Origin: Bugula neritina
Taxonomy: Eukaryota > Bryozoa > Gymnolaemata > Cheilostomatida > Bugulidae
Reading direction: 5' to 3'
Assembly (NCBI GenBank): GCA_964035545.1
Contig: OZ037765.1
Span: forward strand, 7,142,698 to 7,206,697
Length of the DNA: 64,000 nt
Every line of letters starts with the position of its first letter. The stretch's first letter is position 1. The notes beneath the pieces are model-generated. The model was given only the letters and a program-made list of their open reading frames with translations, searched no databases and had not been told where the DNA came from. Positions 50,501 through 62,500 of the stretch are shown piece after piece. Position numbers and translations under genes: made by a program.

Positions 50501-53500
50501 TTTTTACAGTACAATGTGAGACAAAATATCCTTTTCAAGCGTATAATTCATGCACAAACATTTTATGTCACGATATTGCAGGCCTTTGAGTCCACGTGTT
50601 AATATTTCTATGGTAAAAGAAAAGAAGCTTTCATCAAATGTAAATACAAATACTCCGCAGGTCACTAAAATCATAGTTGTTCAAACAAGATGTAAAAAAC
50701 CTTTGATTCCATTAGCAGTAGGAATATTATAATGAAGAGTGAAAGAAAAGAGTTTTAGGATTGCAAACTCACAGATAAATCATGGTTTGAATGCACCTGT
50801 AAAGTGAACAGCTATCCGCTGTGTATGGATGATTATCAGTAGAAACACAGCGTGAGGGATTCGTTATCATCTACTCTAATATACTCTACAATCTAGACTC
50901 TATAATATACAACTCTATATAGCACTTGAGCTCACAATCTGTCATGACTAGCTAGCCTTTATACTGTAATGTTAATTATACATCTTATCATAGCCAGTCT
51001 ACTAAACTCTCTAAGCAAATATACACACTGGTTGAATAATAATCTAACTAAATAGTACAGATGGGTGTGATCGCTTATTTATACTCAACTTGAGTCAAGT
51101 TTTTCAATTTCTATCGTATAGCAACACACATAGCTTTACACCAATTCAAATTATTTCATTTCAGATTCCAGTTGCCCGTCTTGAACAAAGGATGATACTG
51201 AAAGCAAAGGTAGTATATGGATATCAAGGGAGTGGAGTAGAGTCAGATGTATATAGAAACCTGCTGCCTTGTAGCAATGAAAGACAGCACCATTTCAATT
51301 ACATCACTTAATCTCGAACTTTGAATTACGTAAGGGGGGGGGGGGGGATTAAAATGTACATATTATATTTTTTAAATTTTGAAACTAAGTCTGATTTCCT
51401 GACCAAATTATAATTATGATGTTGAATGCATTTATACACTTATATACTCTGTAACTTATCTAGTCTTTATATGTGTAATGAGTTACTTATGTAATCCAAT
51501 GAATAATTATTTTGCCGGTTTTTTTTCAATAAATTCAGATACGATTGGTAATCCAAAGGTGGTTGAAGTATTGTTGTATTACATAACTAAAAAGACAGTC
51601 AATGTCTTCCATTCCGTGCTGTTAGGTGCCCAAATCAGCTTATCTCATCTCTAAGTTGACTGCGTGGACACTGGTTGCACACGTTGCTCACATTGGTGTG
51701 AATTTCAATGTATGGTTGAACTCAGTTGTGATATTTCACAAATTTATGATAGAGAGAGGCTTCATTTCATCTTTTGTGTCACGCAAAGAAGGTTTTATTA
51801 TATTTATGAATTTCAATCATCCACTTACACTACATTCAATAAATAATATAAGTTGACATTCAAATCTTGTCATTGAACAACAATGAGAAGATTTTCTTTG
51901 TGATTGTTGAATTTAATTACATAAACTGTGGTCAAACTCCAAGCTAGGTTATTTCAAAGTACTATTTACTAACTTTGCAGTGGCTCACACATCACTGGTG
52001 ATTGGCTAATCAATTATAAAAAAGAACTTTTGACTGCTGTGATTGGTTGAAAAGAGGCAGGTGGTATTAGGTGGCAGATTATTATAATTTTTGGAGATTA
52101 AGCAACGAAGCTGTGATAACATTTACATTTCAATGGATAGAAATGACAATATTTGAAGAGAAGCTCATCTCTCAGTACACAGCTACAGCTAAGAGAGCAG
52201 CTGCAGTATTTGCTTTTGATGGAGAAAAAACAGAGAAACGTAAATTCTTTGATACGGTCGTTTGTTCTCACCCATTAAAACTGCTACAAGCACTCATGAA
52301 GTGTACTTCAATTTGCTCTCAACAACTGTGAGGCCAGAGTATTGTAGTTAAAACCATAATAACTGATCAAGGAGAGTATGAGTACCACAGAGGTGCCACC
52401 ATCAACACTGTGGCCGTCAACTTCACAGCTACTGTAATTGTTAGCCTTTGTTATATCCCTTAATTACAGCAGAGATATGGAAGACATCAGATGTTTTTTC
52501 AGTATAAGATGCTATCTGGCTACTGTCACCCAGCTCTAGTGTGGCCAAAATCATCTTTGAGAATTTTCCAATAGCCAGAAATGTAATAAAAAGAGATTCT
52601 GCTCCATTAGTCATAGATGCATGGCAAAGCAGTTTATAATTGAAAGAATGTACAAGTAAAAAGATATATAAACCAATTAATAGGGTGGAAATGATTGAAA
52701 ATTAATATTCATGAATGTCATATATAATGAGAAATACTTGCTATTTGCAAGCTTTCACACTGCTCTAACAGTAAGGTAATAATTACTCATCTATATTGTC
52801 AACTAGCAATAACCATATTGGGAGTATTATAATTGGAGAAATTTCTTTTATAGTTACAATCTAGTTCTCGGTATATAATATGCACTTTTTGCTAATTCAA
52901 ATCAAATCCCTTAAAATTTGAAAGGTTAATAATTGCAGTTTGCAAATTCAATATTGTCTTCGATGCTTTCAGTGCCTTCTGGTGCTACCAGTTCTGAGAG
53001 AGGAACTTACAAAACAATTTGTTGACTAGAACAGAGTCAATTTAGGCAAAAACTTGGCTGTTTTTTGGTGTCAACTAGCTAGAAGTAGTTCAACAGCTTA
53101 CTGTCTTGTGCAAAAAAAAATCAATTTTCTTACGAAATATTATTTAAGGAGATATTAGCCATGGCCAGAGAGTAGCCACGCCAGACATTGTGAAATGCCT
53201 GTCCTGTATCCATGTCCAGGTGACGGCTTAGCATTTTTTATAGTATAAAAACATCCTTATTTGTCATTGGAATTTTTATTCTGCTTACCTTATAGTATAG
53301 CATTGCTTTCTTAGAGATCAAATTTGAATATGTTAATAAAAATATGAAAATACTCAAACAAAATTCCTGGAACCACCTTAAAACTGCTAATCCAATAGCA
53401 ACCCTCTTGCCCACTGTATGCTAATCAAAAAAGTTATTAATGTATGCACTTATTGCAGGATTACTTATTAAGTTGAAAGAAGTTCTGGACAAAATTCTTT

Positions 53501-56500
53501 TGTAGAGAATATTCTGTCTTTGTTATAGTACAATTACTGTCTCAGCAATTAGAATGCTTGGTTTTACTATAGTAACACAGACTAGACCTTAATCACTATA
53601 TCTTTCCATAAAAATTTTTCAATTTATATTTCAGTAGACAACGTTTTGGTAAAACTATATACAATTTAGAGCTGAACATTTCACTCCAATATCCTCAATG
53701 TTCAATGCTTTACTCCCAGATATCAAACCTAAATAGTATAATAGTAAAGGTCATTGGGTATATACATATTATATTTTATACTCATTTGCCACTAAGCTAT
53801 AGTCATGTCTTATATGGGTAGCCATGCAGCACTGCGACACATTCTGTATGGTAGGTCTCAAATGATTCTGTATTGTAGGTTAATTTAGCCAAGAATTTAT
53901 TCAGAAAAAAGGGAAGAGCCGCTGTAAGTGACACTGACAGGGCAGTGAGGGGGAAACTTTTCCAATTAGTAGAACTAATATGGTGTCTATTCACTCTGCT
54001 TTGGCACTTGACTGTTTATTTATTCTGGAAGTCATTCTGTTAGAAAAATGTTAGCTAAAAGAGCAGGTGGTACTTAGCAGTGTTTAGAGCAAGATTGGCA
54101 AAAGAATTGGCAATAGTCTGAGAATATCTAGCTGACATAGTCTGACAAGCTTCACTTCACTTGCTGCGACTAGGCAGAAATTTCAGTTACCCATTAATTG
54201 CCAATTTAAAAGAGATTTTAAAAATGGGTAAATATGAATCTAGTTCAAATTTAAATTTATAGTTCAGCAATACATTTGATCTTAAAGGCAACATAAATAA
54301 TGCTTGTTATAATAAACTTCTGGTTAAGATTAATGATCTTGTAAATAGATGGAGCTGTACAATTCTACTAGCAAGGTGTATTAGTATGGCTTACAGCTAT
54401 GACTGCACGACTATGTAGTATAACTGTACAGACTGGACTTACAGCATGATGTATTACACTTTAATTACTGATGAGTGGCGAGTGAGATGGACAGGCTATC
54501 TGTACAGTAATGCTTTACCATTACATATTCAGTCTAACTCATGTTTTAGTGAAGACACCTTTACACTAGTATTATGATTACAGGCTACATGTTATTTCTG
54601 CATTGCAGTTATAATTGTCTCAAAATTATCCTCCCTAACATACCCCCTCTTCTCACATACCCCCTTTCTCATATCCCCTCCCTGACATACCCCCTCACTG
54701 ACATACCCCCCTTCCCACAAAGAAAAACCCCTCTCTCGTCAACACAACTAATAGCTACTCTGTCTCACACCTTAGATCTACCAAAGTCTTAACTAATAGT
54801 GTATACAACGTTCACTTGCTAACTATTTTTAGATTTTCAAATTTTTAAAACATCTTCACTTTGTCTGCTTTCATTAGAAAAACAGCTTTTACAGTTTAAT
54901 TGCCAAAGCATACACCAAATCAACTTTAGTCTCTCTCAGTCTCTTACCAGCATCAATAGAATACAATTGAGATACTCAAACGAGATATGCTTAGAGAGTT
55001 GATGGGCTCTTAGTATTTCAACATGAAATTTACTTTAACAAGTATTCTTAAAATGCACTGCAATTATTATTTAGCCATATAACAACTGGCAGAATTTGTT
55101 ATCTCCACCTGCTTCAAAAAGCAATTGCGGTAAGTTATGTACACATTGCCTCATTGCATCAAGAAGTTAGGAAAGATAACTCCACAAGTTAGAGGGATAA
55201 TTAATAGTCACAGTTTGTTTTGCAGAGTTTTCTGTTCATATATCATATCACAACATATTACGGAGAATGTACTGCTGCTGCTCACCAGATACCGCAGTTA
55301 ATGCAAGAATAGAATGTAAGCTACAAGCTTTATATGGCACTGAGGCTAAGAAACATGAACTTACGGATACAGTTCTTCGTCCTGCCCCAATAGACCAAAT
55401 ATTAGCTCAGTTTTGTATAATTCACTGCAAAAAAACAAATAATTACTGCTCAATTCTAAAACCTTCAAAATTTCAATAAAAAAAATACCTCATTTCAACA
55501 AATTTGTTCAAACTGAGTCATTGTCAGAACATGTGAGAAATTCTACTATCTTAGCACTATGAACCACAGCTTATGTTAGCTGATAACAGAAATGAAAGAA
55601 AGATACCTTATCAACAGTTTGATAAAATAAAAGTAACATATGGATACACAATGCACGAGATAATAAAAGATATATCTAAGATATGATATACTCCGAGACA
55701 CAACGTAATACAAAGTTCACTTTTTGATTCTTATCCTCTAAAAGGAAACAATCAAGTTTTCCGTTTACAATACAGCAGCTAACATCAACAAGCTAGTTGA
55801 CTGTCAAATCTTCAATACCTGCCATGGTTTAGAAGAGCTAGTTTGGTTACAAATAATCGTGATTCGGAGTTGTCTTTCCCGTCTATCAAGTAAATGGAGT
55901 ACATGTTTTGAATCCCATCGTTGTCTTTTCCTGGAAACCTGAAAGACAAGAGAGGAGATTTACCACAGTTAATATAATGCATACGACATCCAGAGATGAG
56001 CTCTCTGTTGCTGGAGGAAATATTATCAATCAGCTTAGCAATTTAAACTTTGGAAGAGAAGGAGCAAAGTAAGCTGAATATACAGAGACTGTGTCATCTA
56101 AATCAACTTTAAAATAATTTTCAAAGTATCTCTCAAAATTAATCGTAAATGCAAAAAATACAACAGCAAAAAATAGGCAATATCATGAACAAGTTACTAA
56201 GACAATAAAGTATGAAAGGCGTTAGAATTAAGTCTTGATTTTGTTAGTCAAATAGTGAACACATGTATGTAAATAACATGACTATGTGCTATATATACAC
56301 ACTTTATACACAATATACACACACTATATACACATTATATACACATTATATACACACTATACACACACTATATACACACTATATACACACTATATACACA
56401 CTATACACACACTATATACACACTATATGTATATAAACTCACTGTCTCAACTTCTGTAACTCACATTTACCGATCAGTTTGTGTGTAGTTTGTATCTCCA

Positions 56501-59500
56501 CCTCTTTAGCTATTGTCACCTGTATTCATACAATTCAGTTTAAAATGATCTAAACAATAGAACGTAATGCATAAACAAATAAAAATTTAAAAAATCATCT
56601 TTGAATGAATCTATTTATAAATTAATTTCAATAGAAGAATTTTATCATCAGAATTAAATATCATTATTGATAGAAATATACGCTTTATTGATATTGTCTT
56701 AAATTAAATTTTAACCATGTACCAGTATTGTATTGGTATTCTATTCTGCAATAGCAAATAAAAGGAAGTTACAAGGTGTTGCTTTAACTTGTCACTAGTA
56801 GGACATAGAATATGTGACAAGTCATGACCCAACCCATACACATCCGTGATGTCATTCAGTGAAGGTCATTGGTGAGGTCAAAAACACATCTAGCTATTAC
56901 TTGTGAAAAAATAATACAGATTAACAATAGCTTCCTCCTCTAGACAGAGAGCTTTTCTCAGGAGTCGTGGCTGTAACCCAAAGTGTGAACTCTGATATAA
57001 CACACAATATCCTACCCTTAAATAACGTAACACAATTTTATAGCCTGTCTATGTAATGATAATATACCGTGTGCCAGCATAGAATACTGTGCTCACTGAG
57101 TATAATAGAGACAGCATAGGTCAAACTTGAGTATAGAAATACAGATGTTTGGCATGGTGCCACATTAGATGGATTTCCGCATACGAAACCGCATTTGTGA
57201 AAATTCGCTAAGGGAGCTACCTGCCACACAATGCTTTGTCAGCGAGAGTGGAAATTTACTAGCCAATGGTATTTGCTAATTATTATTTCGCAAACCCACT
57301 TTTTGAGTTTAAAGTTTATATTTTCTAACAATTTCGTTTTTCTACTTTCACAGCAGTATAATCCAAATGTTCTCAACAGACGCTGGAAGGCAGTAGACGT
57401 AACTATGAAAACAAAAGTGCTGTTGACGAGCAGTAAAGTCAACTGCAAATATCATTGGCTAGTAAATATCCGCTCCCGCTGACAATGCATTGTGTGTGGC
57501 GGTTTCACATGCTAAAATTATATGGCCCCACTTTAATAGAGTTGGTTACGACTTAGTCTATCAAAGATCTGAACAGAGATGCAGCCCACTTTTAAAAGGT
57601 TACAAACTTACTGAGGGGGTAGTCAAGGCCTCCAATAATTTTTCTGATAACTGTTTGTAGAGTTGAATCAATGATTTGGTGGGCTGTGCTTTGAACATGA
57701 ATTGGCTATCTACAACAAAGCATCACTGTAGTCCTGAAGCAGTAATATTCAAATGGTTTAGGTTAACTTCATGATAATCTGCAACTTGAAAGCCATAAAA
57801 ATTGACCAGCTACAAACTTCAACTTAGCAAATATTTGAAATGGTAATGAATATAATTTAGCATAAGTCATTCAACTTACATGCTATACAATCACAATGAC
57901 TTACTGAAAAATGATAGAATTGTTAAATATATAGAGTAATTGTAAAGCTTGCAATTAATAATTAATTGTTATATCAGCATAAACAATACTTTAACTTAAG
58001 CAAGTGTGATTTTTACAGCAAAATTTCAAAGTTTTCAAACTAAAGAAAACTTTGCATTGCAAAAGTTGCCAATTTTCTACAAAAGCTTTTGACAAATAGA
58101 CTTTAATCATTACATTTATAATTAACACAATATACTCATAAACATTAGCTAATAACATCATTTTAATTCTCATTAAAACTTGTACATTCCTACTTCTACC
58201 AGTGGAAATTACCAGATAAGTTGGGACAACTCTGAAATGTGTTCCATAGACTGTGATCTGCAGGTTTGGGTTGGCAGGTGAGGTCAGCATCCTTCAAATA
58301 CTGACCTACTCTTTCTAACCTGATGTGGGAACCATGGTCCTAAAATAAAGTACAAATACACTGTAGAATCAGTCTTTAAAACGCATTTCGACATCTTAAT
58401 CAAAATTATGTGAATATAAGATAAAAATTTAGTTGGGAAAATTTTGATTTTATATTATCATGAGGCTACAACTTCAACTTTAACTAGACTTGGCACAAAC
58501 TTTTGGTTAAAAAATTGTTTGTTTCTATTGTTTTATAGACAGGCATTTCAGAAAACAGCCAGTGACCACAAAAGTCATACAGTAAAACATGCCTACCAAA
58601 GAAAGTTCAACATATTGCAATGATGTTCAATAGTTAGACTAAAAAGCAATTATTATAAATGACTGCATCAACTGGTAGAGTGATATTCTACCATCATTAC
58701 ATAGCTGTTGTAGTGAGAGTAAATAGCTTCGGCACTGCATGTGTACACGTAGACAGTGTGAGTAGTAATAGAACATGCAATCACGTGTAGCAGTTTCAGT
58801 GGTACAAGAGTTGCACATACCTCTAGTCCTTTGAAATTGTCGTTTAGAAAATCAGCTACGTCACTGTAATCAATGGAGGCGTAATAATCAGGAACAGGCA
58901 GATTGGAGATTCTCAAAATAACTATAAAAAAAATATTTAAAATTTTTAAACATAAACTAAAGATAACTTTGTCTAACTATTTAATTTAAACTACCTACCT
59001 AAGCCTCTCTCTACAAGTAGGATTAAGTCACACCAAGTTCATGGCTAGTCAAGTCAAATCATGACTCACACAAAAGCACTAAAAGAAGTGAAATTCATAT
59101 AGAATAAAAAATTGAGTCAATAGTTGTAATAGCCATTCAAATATTAACATACTTATTAAAAATATACAAATACATGTAGTTAAACATGCTAATAAGTTTA
59201 GAAAATGATATACCTGAATCCTTTCAAATCTATATACATATATGTATTTATATTAACTGAATAACATCCAAATAATACAGTCAAAACATTTACCTAATTA
59301 CAGCAGTCCTTAAATCACCTATATAGTAACATTGGCAACTTATTGCTAACTTGACTCGAAGTAATTTTTATTAGAATAATTTTAAATAGTCATAGTTCAA
59401 TAGATTGTCTTTTTCTCAAATTAAATTGGGTGATTGCAATTTTCTACTCATGTCAAAATTTCAAAAACCTTTGTGCATTTGAAATAGTCAAGTCTTCAAC

Positions 59501-62500
59501 ATGAGCCAGGGCTGTGCCTTTGAAGATGTTACTGTCAAACGCCATGTGCCTTTTCAAGGTATGCATTTAAATATAGATTTAGTTATGACATCAAACCAAA
59601 GACTCGTAAAGTAATAAATTAAACTTAGAAATACTAACCAGTATAGAGCCAATAGGAGAAAGATTTACTAGTATAGAGCCAATAGGAGAAAGACTTACCA
59701 GTATAGAGCCAATAGGAGAAAGACTTCAGATTTTTATTTCCATTAGATAACAGTCTGTATAAAAAAAGGCAACTATGAAACTTGCTTTAAGATAAAGCTA
59801 AACAGTCGAGAGGGACACTATACGCTTTTATTTCATCAAATTTTTTACTCAAATAAATATTTGTTTAGCTTTTAAACAGAAGCTTTAAATGAAAATTTTT
59901 CACGTAAATAAACTTAAAGCTCATAATTCAATATTTGAAAAATAACATCCATTTTAGTTAGGGCCAGATTATTCTGCTACATGAAATACAAATACTGCAT
60001 TTTCAAAATTCAAACTTAATACAAAACAAAACCTTTAACTATATTTGTAAGTTTTATAACATCTCAAAAATAAAATACTGTCTGTATAGACATATAATAT
60101 GTCGTACATATTTTAGTTTATAGATATGCATTTTCAACTGCTCTATTTTATTCAAGGGAGCAGCCGTGGTCTAGGGGATAGAGCGATGGCTTAATAAACA
60201 CGAAGTCATGGGTTTCATTGGTGTTGCTAAAAAGAACATTTAGTCATCCTTTGCCACAATAATGAAACCGTCCTTAGCCCACTTTAAAAAACACTTTCTA
60301 TCAGGGTTTCCCACAGGGACAGCGACTATAAACTCACGCGAGTTTTTGTACATCAAATTCAAATAAAAATAGGTAAAAGCTAAATAAAACGAGCTTTAGT
60401 AGCTGATCAACGAATGCGCCAATTTCATATATTACTACAGTTTACTTGTTCAAGCTATCATATACATTGCACGGCATCTGTATATCATAACTATCAGTCA
60501 TACTAAACCTAGAACTAACACATACCCTTGCATTTCATTTATTTTCAGTCTCAGGCTGGCACACGCATACAAAGCAGACTCCACGCTGTCGGTGTTTAAC
60601 CCTATGACGCCGAAAGTGTCCGTCCATTGAGAAAGGCCGTGCAGGTCATTCAGATGGTAAAATATTGCCTCTACAGCACTGTGGATATAAAAACAAAATA
60701 TCTATCTAAATAGAAGACCATAACATTATCTAAGTTGATAAATGACAGGCATTTTATTGGAAAATTTAATGCTTTGTACATATTTTTTATCAAGTTCAAT
60801 AATACCTCAATTCATCTTACTCTATTATGTAAAGTATAAAAGCTACCCAATAAATATGTAATTCAAGCCTCAATATTATCTTAATACTTTTCAAGTATAG
60901 AACAATATTAATTAATACAACTTTAAAAAAAAGAGAAAGTGGTCTAAACAATCACAACTAATGCATATGCCTGAAATAGGCATCAAATTGTGGCGAAAAT
61001 AAATTGCAGTAATCTAGAAGAAACAAAGTTATGCATTAACAAACAGACCACATTGAGCAGTAAATTTAAATTTTAATAAACGGTGAAACTATGACATCAA
61101 ACTACAACAATACACAAAACAAAACTAGTTAGAATAGAGAGTGGGTGTACCCCTGCATGTTTACGGTTAGTAACTCCTGCATAGTCTTGTAATACGTCTG
61201 CAGAGTAACTCCTAACTTCTTCATACCCCTTTCAGTGATGGTGTCGGTTAGAAAAACCTTCAACTCTTCACTCGGGGTGCCAAAGAGCAGCAGCTCTAGA
61301 AAGTCGTTCAACACTGTTCCTTCCCCTGCAAGCTAATACAACAACACATACTTTTATCATGCTTTATTCATTGCAGCTCATGATAACATAACTATAGTGC
61401 ATATCACATTATAGCGCATATCAAACTATAGCGCATATCACATTATAGCGCATATTACATTATAGCACATATCAAACTATAGCACACATCACACTATATC
61501 ATGCTGCACATTTTATTCAACTAGAATCTAGATATTAAAACATACTAAATATTACAGCACAGCAAAACCTTTCCAAACATTAATAAACTATATACTTGCA
61601 ACTATGCAAGACTCAGAGATTGCTTTTGGCACTAACTCACCTGTTTTTGTGTAGAAAAATGATTGAGTTTGCGGTCTAGCTCCAACAAACCATCTTCCCA
61701 AGCTTCAGTCATCTTTGTAATGCTGGCATCACAATGCTAACAATTGTATTACCAGGTGAGCTAACAATATGTAGTACCAGGTGGGCTAGCAATGTGTATT
61801 ACAAGGTGAGCTAACAATGTGTATTACAAGATGAGCAAATTACATGTATGAGTGTATATGAGTGTATATGAGTGTATATGAGTGTATATGAGTGTATATC
61901 TTCGTATTAAGATACATAAAACATGCTGCAGAAGGCAAAATTCTATCAAGCCAATCTGACCACAAATGAATGAACACCTATTTCACTAGTAGTAGTATAA
62001 TTATTGTCACCACATTGTCTATATAGAAGTGCATACATAACTGTAGGCCAGTTCAATAATGGCAAATATTCTAAACCTAAACAAGCATATATGGTCACAT
62101 GGCATAAATAAGCTATAACGCACTAAAAACCAACATTTTTAACCCTGGAAATACTTTGTTTACTAACACATATTTTGGATAAAGTGACAAGACTGCACAG
62201 GAGTGATTTACCTCCAAGAGACTGATAATTTTGACAAATTTATCTGCAATAGTTCTTATCTCTTCCCTTCTGTTAGATAGGAGATTTGTCTTCAACTGTA
62301 GAATACAGAATATGTGTAAACAATACAAAATTATTTGAAAACAGTGAATGATTTTGACAATAACAAGGGTAGAAAAATCCAGAACAAACAAGAGAGTAAG
62401 TAACTACCTTCCGCAAAGCGTATATAATAAGCATATCTCATACTTACAGCAGACAAGTAGATCTCTCCAACACTGTCTTCCAACACAGAGACCAGGTGGC

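Larger units (their letters stand above)
49293..55818. other. remainder of the large ANAPC4 intron
   Basis: Apart from possible last exons of the Tae4-like gene and a GPCR-like relic at 50076-50290, this is AT-rich DNA. Frames at 52071-52331 (86 codons, containing AKRAAAVFAFDGEKTEKRKF) and 55267-55479 match nothing I know. A pyrimidine-rich (acataccccct)n patch lies at 54640-54720. A short tRNA-like head (ggcgtggtggttgagtgggtga, 48342) lies earlier in the intron. Confidence 0.45.

Noticed and set aside
52071-52331. 86-codon plus-strand frame with AKRAAAVFAFDGEKTEKRKF
   Set aside because: Coding-like in part but no recognised family, no convincing start or splice context; left as intronic.
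57231-57482. Opposite frames both containing KYHWLVN
   Set aside because: Explained by the palindromic foldback element, which encodes the same peptide on each strand.
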